Source: BOG-908 sp963848205 (GTDB taxonomy: Bacteria > Pseudomonadota > Alphaproteobacteria > Acetobacterales > Acetobacteraceae). Taken from it: a DNA stretch of 64,000 bases. The notes beneath the pieces are model-generated. The model was not told the origin of the DNA. It saw only the letters and a program-made list of their open reading frames with translations, and made no database searches. Positions 57,557 through 64,000 of this stretch are shown one piece after another. The DNA is taken from contig CAWKCV010000003.1 of the NCBI GenBank assembly GCA_963848205.1, positions 496,001 through 560,000 on the forward strand, in the 5' to 3' direction. How positions within the stretch are numbered: the stretch's first letter is position 1; each line of letters starts with the position of its first letter. The position numbers were made by a program, and so were the translations under genes.

Positions 57557-58909
57557 ATGGACACCAAGCCTCCGATACCGCTCGCCGTTCTTGTCGGTAT
57601 TCAAACTCCTCAAATGGACGATATCGCGCACGAAGCCAGCCTCGAAGAGCTTGGCCGGCTCGTCAAAACGCTCGGATACGAGGTGGTCGGGCATGTCTCG
57701 CAACGACGGGACGGGACGGGCGCCGGTCTGCTGCTCGGGAGCGGCAAGCTGGCGGAGTTGGCGTTGTTGACAGGTGGTACCGGTGTCGTCGGATCGTCTG
57801 CTCCGCCAGTAAAATCCAAAGCCCGGCAGCGGTTCGAAGGCGCCGTCGATCGCGACGCGAGCGAGGAGCCTCAAGCGGACGGCGCTCGAAAGCCAGAGTT
57901 CGTGATCGTCGATCACGAACTTTCGCCCAGTCAGATACGCAATCTGGAGCGTGCGACGGGCGCGCAGGTGTTGGACCGCACTGGTGTCATCGTCGAGATA
58001 TTTCATCGGCATGCCAACACGCGCGAGGCCAAGCTTCAGGTTGAGATGGCGCGGCTAAAATACGTCGCGCCACGTTTGCGTGAGTCATCGGGCGGCGGCG
58101 GGCGGCAGCAAGGACCAGGTGCCGGCGAGACCATTCTGGATCTGGACCGGCGAAAAATACGCGATCGCCTGGCAGAACTGAAAGAACAGTTGGAAGCGGT
58201 GCAACGCGACGGTGACCAGCGCCGGTCCTCCCGGCGTGACCAGCTTCGTGTGGCCCTGGTCGGCTACACGAATGCCGGCAAATCCTCGCTGATGCGAGCG
58301 TTGACCGGCAGTCAGGTGCTTGTGGAAGACAAGCTGTTCGCGACGTTGGACACCACGGTGCGCGCCTTGCAGCCTGAAACGCGCCCCCGTGTGCTGGTGT
58401 CCGACACGGTTGGCTTCATCAAGCAATTGCCGCACGACCTCGTGGCGTCATTCCGGTCCACCCTGGCGGAAGCGTTGGAGGCGTCGCTGCTGCTGTTTGT
58501 CGTCGATGCGTCCGACCCGACCTATGAGGCACAGCTGGAGGTGAGCCGCAGCGTATTGCGTGACATCGGTGCGGATACCGTGCCGTCCTTGCTGGTGCTG
58601 AACAAAATCGATCGTGTCGATGCGGACGGCCGTGCGGCATTGGCCGAAAAGCATCCCGGCGCGATCATGCTTTCTGCCCATGCGCCGACAGACGTGAGCG
58701 CGCTGAGGGCGACGATCATCGCGCATTTCGAGGCGGCCATGGTCGAGGACACGCTCATATTGCCCTATGCAAACCAGGGATCGATTGGCGAGGTGTATGA
58801 GAGTGTGCGTGTTTTGTCCGAGGATTACGATGAGAATGGGCGCGTGCTGAAAGTTCGCGGTCTGCCTGGCGCGATCGGCCGGCTTCAGCGTGGCGTGTCC
58901 TCTCGTTGA
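57557..58909 (+). CDS. hflX: GTPase HflX
   Basis: A 450-residue ribosome-associated GTPase that helps split or rescue ribosomes under stress. The N-terminal HflX domain has LLLGSGKLAELA, VDHELSPSQIRNLER and RTGVIVEIFHRHANTREAKLQVEMARLKY. G domain motifs: GYTNAGKSS (G1), SDTVGFIKQLPHDLV (G3) and NKIDR (G4). An unusual insertion of about 35 charged residues (VKSKARQRFEGAVDRDASEE) lies between the first two N-terminal blocks. I chose ATG 57557; one five codons upstream is possible. hfq, the common neighbour, is absent. Confidence 0.95.
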   Translation: MDTKPPIPLAVLVGIQTPQMDDIAHEASLEELGRLVKTLGYEVVGHVSQRRDGTGAGLLLGSGKLAELALLTGGTGVVGSSAPPVKSKARQRFEGAVDRDASEEPQADGARKPEFVIVDHELSPSQIRNLERATGAQVLDRTGVIVEIFHRHANTREAKLQVEMARLKYVAPRLRESSGGGGRQQGPGAGETILDLDRRKIRDRLAELKEQLEAVQRDGDQRRSSRRDQLRVALVGYTNAGKSSLMRALTGSQVLVEDKLFATLDTTVRALQPETRPRVLVSDTVGFIKQLPHDLVASFRSTLAEALEASLLLFVVDASDPTYEAQLEVSRSVLRDIGADTVPSLLVLNKIDRVDADGRAALAEKHPGAIMLSAHAPTDVSALRATIIAHFEAAMVEDTLILPYANQGSIGEVYESVRVLSEDYDENGRVLKVRGLPGAIGRLQRGVSSR

Positions 58910-59002
58910 TCGGGCACAGGGCAAACGCGTCTGCAAAAACGATTTGGGAGTGAGACGCGTGTATCGGGCGATGTCGGACATGAACGTTGGAAAACTTCCG
59001 AG

Positions 59003-59326
59003 ATGACCAGGGAGGAGCTTAGCCGATGGGCGGCCGCGAACGGTTGGCAGATGATCGCCGGGCATCTGAGCCTGACGAAGCGCTCGGCGCCCAAGGAAGC
59101 CGTCGTAAGGCTCGTATTCAAAGCGACCGTCGTCCATCTGGAAGTCAAAAAGCCTGCGGGAAAGTGGGAGAAATTTACCGGTCAGAGCTACGGCGACATT
59201 GAAGCTGATCCGGAAAATGGATTGCCCCTGGGGCTGGGTTTCGAAAGAATGCCGGCTTTCTCGACATTGATGCGCGAGAATAAGGACCGCACGATGCTCG
59301 CTGGCATGGGCGCACCGACTGTTTGA
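59003..59326 (+). CDS. Conserved-looking protein of unknown function
   Basis: A 107-residue soluble protein. It begins MTREELSRWAAANGWQMIAGHLSLTKRS, which reads like a short helix-turn-helix with a DNA- or nucleotide-binding feel, then a beta-rich region (AVVRLVFKATVVHLEVKKPAG). I do not recognise the family. It lies 93 bases after hflX on the same strand, so it may be cotranscribed. Confidence 0.6.
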   Translation: MTREELSRWAAANGWQMIAGHLSLTKRSAPKEAVVRLVFKATVVHLEVKKPAGKWEKFTGQSYGDIEADPENGLPLGLGFERMPAFSTLMRENKDRTMLAGMGAPTV

Positions 59327-59456
59327 AAAAGCTTGGCCCGCGGTGCGAGCCTACGTTGCTGCGGCACCCTTCGCGCAGCTTTGCTTCTTGCAAAACCTCT
59401 CTCAGGCTCATCTATTTGCCTGAGCCTGTCGCTCAGGCAAGCGGGAGATAAATCTT

Positions 59457-59945
59457 ATGCCCGATGGCGGTTATGTCGCAGACCTGGTCCAAACCGCGCC
59501 GCAGGGTGTTGCCGAACCAGCATCGGCAATCCGGCGCCGCCGGGCATGGCTGGTCGCGGTTGTGGCGATAGGTTCATTAGCCGGCTTTGCGGTCACCGGG
59601 CGGAGTGCGACGTCCCAAGCGATTGCATTGGCCAGCCCTGAACTGACCCGGCTTCTACGCGCAATGGCCGGGATGAAGGCCATGGCTGCCATCGGCCTCG
59701 TAGGCCTCGTGTATTGGCGGCTGGCATCGCCGGTCGGGCGTGGCAAACTCGCCTTGTATGCGTTGTCGTGCAGCGTCATGGCGGCCGGCCCTGGCTTGAT
59801 ATGGGGCATGGCCCATCTCAAGCTTGGTGCACTTCTGCTGCATGCCGGTCTAGTCGTGGTCGCCATCTTGCTGTGGCGTGATCCGGCGATGGCGACACGC
59901 CTGGAGGCCGAAATCGCACGCAGACGCGCCCGGCTGCGGGCGTAG
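59457..59945 (+). CDS. Small multi-pass membrane protein of unknown function
   Basis: A 162-residue protein with four hydrophobic helices (about 30-48, 70-90, 102-120 and 124-142) and an arginine-rich C-terminal tail (EIARRRARLRA) that is likely cytoplasmic. The N-terminal 25 residues are polar. ATG 59457 follows a GGGAGAT stretch at 59440-59446. No family recognised. Confidence 0.65.
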   Translation: MPDGGYVADLVQTAPQGVAEPASAIRRRRAWLVAVVAIGSLAGFAVTGRSATSQAIALASPELTRLLRAMAGMKAMAAIGLVGLVYWRLASPVGRGKLALYALSCSVMAAGPGLIWGMAHLKLGALLLHAGLVVVAILLWRDPAMATRLEAEIARRRARLRA

Positions 59946-60019
59946 GCGTCGAGCATCCGTCGAGCCGATCCGAACAGCGCGCGGGCGCGTTCCGGCTCGC
60001 GGATGGTCGCATGGGCAGA

Positions 60020-60892
60020 TCAGCTTCGGCTGATCAGTGGCTTGCCGATTTCGCCATCACGCGCATGCCGGATCGGCAGGGTAAACGCCGGTTCTTTTTT
60101 CAGGTGACTCGGCACGTCGGCACCCGGCATGCCGTGGGCAGGGGTCACGCCACCATCAGCAAGCCACAGCGCGCCAGTGACGAAACTGGCTTCTTCGGAT
60201 GCCAGAAAGGAGATCACGTTCGCCATCTCCTCCGTCGTGCCACGCCGACCCATCGGCGCCGCATCGACGACGATCTTCTCCGTTTTGCGATCCATCACGC
60301 CCTCTCCCTTGTGGGTCCAGGCGCTTGAGATCGCACCGGGGCAGATGCAGTTGGCCCGCACACCGTATTTGGCCTGTTCGCCGGCAACGCCCTTCATGAA
60401 GCTGTGAATAAAGCCTTTCGTGCCGCCATAAGGCGTGAACATGGGCGTGCCGTTGAACCCCGCTTCCGAACCAGCAAAAACAATGTTGCCGCCTGTTTTC
60501 TTCAGATGCGGCAGTGCGTGTTTGGTCATCAGGAATGCCGATCGGACATTCATCTTTACGGTATAGTCGAACCGCTCCACGTCAAACTGGTCCAGTTCCG
60601 CCAATTCGACGAGCACGCCGGCGATGTTGGCCAAGATATCGATTTGGCCGAAAGCGTCGATTGCGGCTTGCACGCATGCCCGGGCGTTCGCTTCCTCCGA
60701 CACATCCCCCAGATACACGGCGGCGCGCCCGCCGAGTTCGCTGGTGATAGTGTTGGCGACATCCTGCACCGGATCATCTTTCAGACCGGCTAACAGAACC
60801 GCCGCGCCTTCCCGCGCAAACTTCAATGCGGTCGCCTCGCCGATCCCGGCCCCAGCGCCTGTGACAATAGCCACTTTATCTCGCAAACGCAT
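60020..60892 (-). CDS. Short-chain dehydrogenase/reductase
   Basis: A 290-residue NAD(P)-dependent oxidoreductase of the classical SDR type. ATG 60892 gives MRLRDKVAIVTGAGAGIGEA with the cofactor motif TGAGAGIG. NIAGV is the structural motif, and the catalytic Ser is in VFAGSEAGF with YGGTKGFIHSF as the Tyr-x3-Lys element. A C-terminal extension after FVTGALWLADGGVTP adds about 35 residues (HLKKEPAFTLPIRHARDGE). Substrate unknown. Confidence 0.9.
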   Translation of the reverse strand: MRLRDKVAIVTGAGAGIGEATALKFAREGAAVLLAGLKDDPVQDVANTITSELGGRAAVYLGDVSEEANARACVQAAIDAFGQIDILANIAGVLVELAELDQFDVERFDYTVKMNVRSAFLMTKHALPHLKKTGGNIVFAGSEAGFNGTPMFTPYGGTKGFIHSFMKGVAGEQAKYGVRANCICPGAISSAWTHKGEGVMDRKTEKIVVDAAPMGRRGTTEEMANVISFLASEEASFVTGALWLADGGVTPAHGMPGADVPSHLKKEPAFTLPIRHARDGEIGKPLISRS

Positions 60893-60987
60893 GATGCGGC
60901 TCCCGCGCCTAGGCTGTGTGATCGCCTCAATCGCGTGGATAGGGCTCGGGTTCCTGCGGTTGCGTTGCATGCCGACCAACTATGCGC

Positions 60988-61155
60988 TCACCCATTGGCG
61001 GCGGCTGCTTGTAGCCTCGATCGAAACGCTCCGTAATGAGCTTCGTGAAATATCGAGTAGCGCTTGCCCGGATTGGCCGCGATCCCTTCGACCGTGCCGG
61101 CCACCTTCAGGGATACCTTGTCAGCGGCGCGCTGATCACCTGGACGAGCCGACAC
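60988..61155 (-). CDS. Possible small protein or gene remnant
   Basis: A 55-codon frame from GTG 61155 to TGA at 60988-60990. The product (AADKVSLKVAGTVEGIAANP, then KRYSIFHEAHYGAFRSRLQA) has a protein-like composition, but an in-frame stop lies two codons before the start and I see no convincing ribosome binding site. It might be the tail of a broken gene. The rest of the roughly 390-base interval 60893-61283 holds no supported gene. Confidence 0.3.
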   Translation of the reverse strand: MSARPGDQRAADKVSLKVAGTVEGIAANPGKRYSIFHEAHYGAFRSRLQAAAANG

Positions 61156-61283
61156 AATTCAAGATATTCGTTCCACAGACGGGTCTGGTGCACGTGCAAG
61201 CCTTCCTGACCGTGCCCACGAACTTGCCAGGATCGACGATCGACCAACGTTATGGCTCGCTTTAACGATGGTCGAACGCGCGC

Positions 61284-61883
61284 CTAGGCCGCGAGCTTGC
61301 CGGCGATCTGGGCGACGTGCTTGCCCAGGAAACGTGCGCCGGCCAGCTCGTTATCGGTCGGCTTGCGCGACCCATCTCCCGCCGCAATCGTCGTGGCGCC
61401 GTATGGCGAGCCGCCGGTCACCTCGTCGAGTTTCAGCTGGCCCTGGAATGCATAGGGCAGTCCCACCATGACCATGCCATGATGCAGCAGATTGGTCAGG
61501 ATGTTCATGAGCGTCGTCTCCTGCCCGCCATGTTGCGAGGCCGTGGAGGTGAAAGCCGCGCCGACCTTGCCCACCAGCTTGCCTCCAAACCACAACCCGC
61601 CGGTCTGATCCCAGAAATTGGCCATCTGCGACGTCATCCGGCCATAGCGCGTGCCGGTACCCACGATGATTGCATCGTAGCTTGGAAGTTCATCGACCGA
61701 CGCGAGGGGCGCTTGCTGGTCAAGCTTGTAGTGGCTCGAAGCCGCGACTTCATCGGGCACGAGTTCGGGGACGCGGCGTATGTCGCACGTCGCGCCGGCT
61801 TCGCGCGCGCCCTCCGCCACGGCATGTGCCATCGTCTCGATATGGCCATATGCGGAGTAGTAGAGAACAAGAACCTTGGTCAT
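61284..61883 (-). CDS. wrbA: NAD(P)H:quinone oxidoreductase WrbA
   Basis: A 199-residue flavodoxin-like quinone reductase. The FMN phosphate loop is YYSAYGHIETMAHAVAEGA, followed by VGTGTRYGRMTSQMANFWDQTGGLW and TSTASQHGGQETTL, all WrbA signatures. It reduces quinones by two electrons and protects against redox cycling. It lies downstream of the pirin gene on the same strand with a 68-base gap; both are divergent from a LysR gene. Confidence 0.95.
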   Translation of the reverse strand: MTKVLVLYYSAYGHIETMAHAVAEGAREAGATCDIRRVPELVPDEVAASSHYKLDQQAPLASVDELPSYDAIIVGTGTRYGRMTSQMANFWDQTGGLWFGGKLVGKVGAAFTSTASQHGGQETTLMNILTNLLHHGMVMVGLPYAFQGQLKLDEVTGGSPYGATTIAAGDGSRKPTDNELAGARFLGKHVAQIAGKLAA

Positions 61884-61951
61884 GTGAGCGTATCTCCGGA
61901 ACAGAATTTGTATCGCAATCGCGCTTCAGCCAAATGCGAAGCCGCGCGATG

Positions 61952-62650
61952 TCAGGCCGCGTCCACAAGCAGTATTTCGGCATCTTCGACTGCGGTCACG
62001 CGAAGCCGTGTCTCGTCGGAGATGGCGAGACCATCGCGCGGACCGACCGCCTGACCGTTGACGTCGACCCGGCCAGCGGCCGGCACCAGATACAGTGAGC
62101 GACCCGGGGCAGGGGTGTAGTCCACCATCTCGCCGGCGCGGAGCGTGGCCGCGAGCAGGCGGGCGTCGGCGCGGATGGGCAGGGCGTCGCCCTCATCCTG
62201 ATGCCCGCTGGCAAGAGTGATGAAGCGCCCCGCGCGTTCGCCTTTGGGAAAAGGCCGTGCGCCCCACGATGGCGTGCCGCCCTGCCGCTCGGGCACAATC
62301 CAAATCTGGAAGATCTTCGTCGCCTGGTCTTCCTGGTTGTATTCGGAATGACGGATACCGCTGCCGGCGCTCATCACCTGCACGTCGCCGGCTTCGGTCC
62401 GTCCCGTGTTGCCGAGGCTGTCCTGATGCGTAATCGCACCCTCGCGCACATAGGTGATGATTTCCATGTCGCGATGCGGATGCGGCGGAAAGCCTTGCTT
62501 GGGGGCAATGACGTCGTCGTTCCATACACGCAGGCTGCCCCAGCGCATCCGCGCCGGGTCTTGGTAATCGGCGAACGAGAAATGGTGTTTCGTGTCGAGC
62601 CAACCGTGGTTGCCGCCGCCGAGACGGTCGAAAGGACGCAGTTCGAGCAT
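61952..62650 (-). CDS. Pirin-family protein (quercetinase-like)
   Basis: A 232-residue bicupin. The N-terminal motif LDTKHHFSFADYQDP and metal-binding HPHRDMEIITYVREGAITHQDS (two His of the cupin site) with SAGSGIRHSEYN are the pirin/YhaK-type hallmark. Bacterial members degrade flavonoids (quercetinase activity) or regulate metabolism. The second cupin is degenerate. It is cotranscribed with wrbA, probably, and is divergent from the LysR gene 118 bases away. Confidence 0.92.
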   Translation of the reverse strand: MLELRPFDRLGGGNHGWLDTKHHFSFADYQDPARMRWGSLRVWNDDVIAPKQGFPPHPHRDMEIITYVREGAITHQDSLGNTGRTEAGDVQVMSAGSGIRHSEYNQEDQATKIFQIWIVPERQGGTPSWGARPFPKGERAGRFITLASGHQDEGDALPIRADARLLAATLRAGEMVDYTPAPGRSLYLVPAAGRVDVNGQAVGPRDGLAISDETRLRVTAVEDAEILLVDAA

Positions 62651-62768
62651 GACCTTCTCCCTTGGAGCGCGCCGCCGGGCTTGGGGCCGCTCTGACTTTC
62701 AACGATATGGGCATGGTCGCTCATCGCTGATATAGAAACTGTGGAAAGCTAATGTTTCGGAAACTGCA

Positions 62769-63683
62769 ATGCCGCGGCTACCCGATCTCGAGGCCTGGGC
62801 CATTTTCGCCACTGTCGTGGAAACCGGCTCCTTCTCACGTTCTGCGACCGAGCTCGGTCTTTCCAAGGCGACGATCTCGAAGGCTGTCACACGGCTGGAA
62901 GCGCGTATGGGCGCACGCCTTCTGCATCGCTCGTCGCACCGCCTGCAACTGACCGACATAGGGCAGGCTTCCGTCGCCCATGCGGCCCACATGCTCGCCG
63001 AGGCGGAGCACGCGGAAGCCGAGGTGCAGTCGCGCTCGGCCGAGCCGCGCGGCCTGGTGCGGATCGCGGCGCCGATGTCGTTCGGTGTGGCGCATCTGGC
63101 GCCGCTGCTGCCCGCGCTGCTGTACCATCTGCCGCATATCCGGGTCGACCTGCATCTCAGCGACGCGCAGATCGACCTCGTGGGTGACGGTTTCGACCTC
63201 GCAATACGCGTCGCCATCATGGAGGATTCGACGCTGAGGGTGCGCCGCATCTGTGCCGTCCGGCGTATCCTGGTAGGCTCGCCCAGCTATTTCGCCGCCT
63301 CCGGCCATCCCACCCATCCGCGCGACCTCGAGCATCACCGCTGTCTGGCCTACACCTATCTGCCGACGCCCGACCGTTGGCGGTTCCACAATGCCGCCGG
63401 CGAGATGGTCACCGTCACGCCCGCCGGCCCTTTGCGCGTCAACAATGCGGACGCGATCGCACCCTCATTGCTGGCCGGGGTCGGGCTGGCGGTGCAGCCG
63501 GAGTTCATCGCCTGGCGGGACCTCGCCGAAGGGCGTCTCGAACGGACGATGACAGAGTGGTCGATGGCCGACGCGGACCTCAATATCGTCACCCCGCCCG
63601 GCGGTTTGCGGCCGCCACGGGTGACCGCTGTCATCGAGTTTTTGGCTGGCCGGTTGGCGCGCGCACCCTGGGCCGCCGGCTGA
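62769..63683 (+). CDS. LysR-family transcriptional regulator
   Basis: A 304-residue regulator from ATG 62769. The N-terminal helix-turn-helix reads LEAWAIFATVVETGSFSRSATELGLSKATISKAVTRLEARMGARLLHRS. The ligand-binding domain begins at about 90 (GLVRIAAPMSFGVAHLAPLLPALL). Divergent orientation to the pirin-wrbA pair makes those genes its likely targets (inference). The probable trigger is an aromatic or quinone compound, but this is a guess from the target functions. Confidence 0.92.
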   Translation: MPRLPDLEAWAIFATVVETGSFSRSATELGLSKATISKAVTRLEARMGARLLHRSSHRLQLTDIGQASVAHAAHMLAEAEHAEAEVQSRSAEPRGLVRIAAPMSFGVAHLAPLLPALLYHLPHIRVDLHLSDAQIDLVGDGFDLAIRVAIMEDSTLRVRRICAVRRILVGSPSYFAASGHPTHPRDLEHHRCLAYTYLPTPDRWRFHNAAGEMVTVTPAGPLRVNNADAIAPSLLAGVGLAVQPEFIAWRDLAEGRLERTMTEWSMADADLNIVTPPGGLRPPRVTAVIEFLAGRLARAPWAAG

Positions 63684-63811
63684 GCCGACTGGCTGCCTGA
63701 ACATCGAGAGTTCGCTGGCAAGTTCGTGAGCAGTGCGGTTCTTGGGTTTAAAGCCTCGCCTTTGGTCCCATCTGGCCCTGACGCCCTCGGCACTCAGCAC
63801 GGGTGGCAGGT

Positions 63812-64000
63812 ATGAGGAAACGACAGAAAATGCCCGATGTCGGGGTCAGCGAGCGAGATACAGGCCGTCGTCTTGGGGTGTTGATCGTCGGCGTCGGTGG
63901 TGCTGTCGCCACGACGGCCATTGCCGGCATCGAACTGCTGCGCCGCGGATCGAACGACCTCGCAGGCCTGCCGCTCGCCGATACCGATGTGCCTGGCCTG
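63812..64000 (+). CDS. Probable inositol-3-phosphate synthase, N-terminal part (3' partial)
   Basis: 63 codons open to the window end. After a charged start, LGVLIVGVGGAVATTAIAGI forms a Rossmann dinucleotide-binding motif, followed by ELLRRGSNDLAGLPLADT. This pattern (GVGG-x-VATT-x-xAG-xELLRRG...GLPL) is characteristic of bacterial myo-inositol-1-phosphate synthases, which convert glucose-6-phosphate to inositol-3-phosphate with NAD. ATG 63812 has GGCAGG upstream; ATG 63830 is an alternative. The catalytic region lies beyond the window. Confidence 0.65.
   Translation, partial: MRKRQKMPDVGVSERDTGRRLGVLIVGVGGAVATTAIAGIELLRRGSNDLAGLPLADTDVPGL

Overview
The window is a high-GC alphaproteobacterial chromosome segment. 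The 16S rRNA sequence, the 16S-tRNA-Ile-tRNA-Ala-23S-5S-tRNA-fMet order, the dusB-ntrB-ntrC start and the PhyR/NepR/EcfG stress locus together point to Acetobacteraceae (order Rhodospirillales/Acetobacterales). The genus cannot be fixed from the sequence alone. Most genes are ordinary housekeeping or accessory genes. No prophage, transposase, integrase or CRISPR array was seen.

Layout. 0-13 kb: the 3' end of dusB, the nitrogen two-component pair ntrB-ntrC, a divergent ABC ATPase, an SGNH/SASA-type esterase broken by a one-base frameshift, a DUF815 ATPase, yajC, an iron-type superoxide dismutase, a squalene/phytoene synthase-like protein, an MFS carrier, a fatty acid desaturase and an L,D-transpeptidase. 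This part is punctuated by at least six copies of an intergenic palindromic repeat, several of which abut or contain stop codons. 13.5-17.7 kb: a complete alphaproteobacterial general stress response module (HisKA_2 sensor kinase, a short nepR at 15315-15485, two EcfG-like sigma factors, and a divergent phyR). 17.8-34.6 kb: a tightly packed seven-gene alpha-glucan/trehalose operon, glgE, treS-maltokinase fusion, glgB, treZ, malQ, treY, otsA. It holds GlgE, TreS, TreYZ and OtsA routes in one transcription unit directly beside the stress regulators, so stress-induced trehalose/glucan synthesis is the natural reading (inference). sufE follows convergently.

35-41.2 kb: a full rRNA operon with a consensus-like promoter. 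Its 23S gene appears to carry an extra, about 110-nt hairpin-forming segment at the helix 45 position, a probable intervening sequence. 41.9-52.9 kb: a three-gene type I secretion operon on the minus strand, made of a 2678-residue repeat protein, its ABC exporter and an HlyD-like adaptor that is frameshifted by one base. The giant protein has no RTX nonapeptides; instead it has blocks of strikingly regular 52-residue and 89-residue repeats with a Val-x-Asp-(Thr/Ser)-Ala-Ala-(Asn/x) core. This is the most unusual object in the window.

53-64 kb: mixed redox and accessory genes: a LysR regulator divergent from a PdxI/YdbC-like aldo/keto reductase, two SDR oxidoreductases, a HAD phosphatase, hflX, two uncharacterised small proteins, wrbA plus pirin divergent from a second LysR regulator, and the 5' end of a probable inositol-3-phosphate synthase gene. 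All assignments come from reading motifs by eye; no database search was run.
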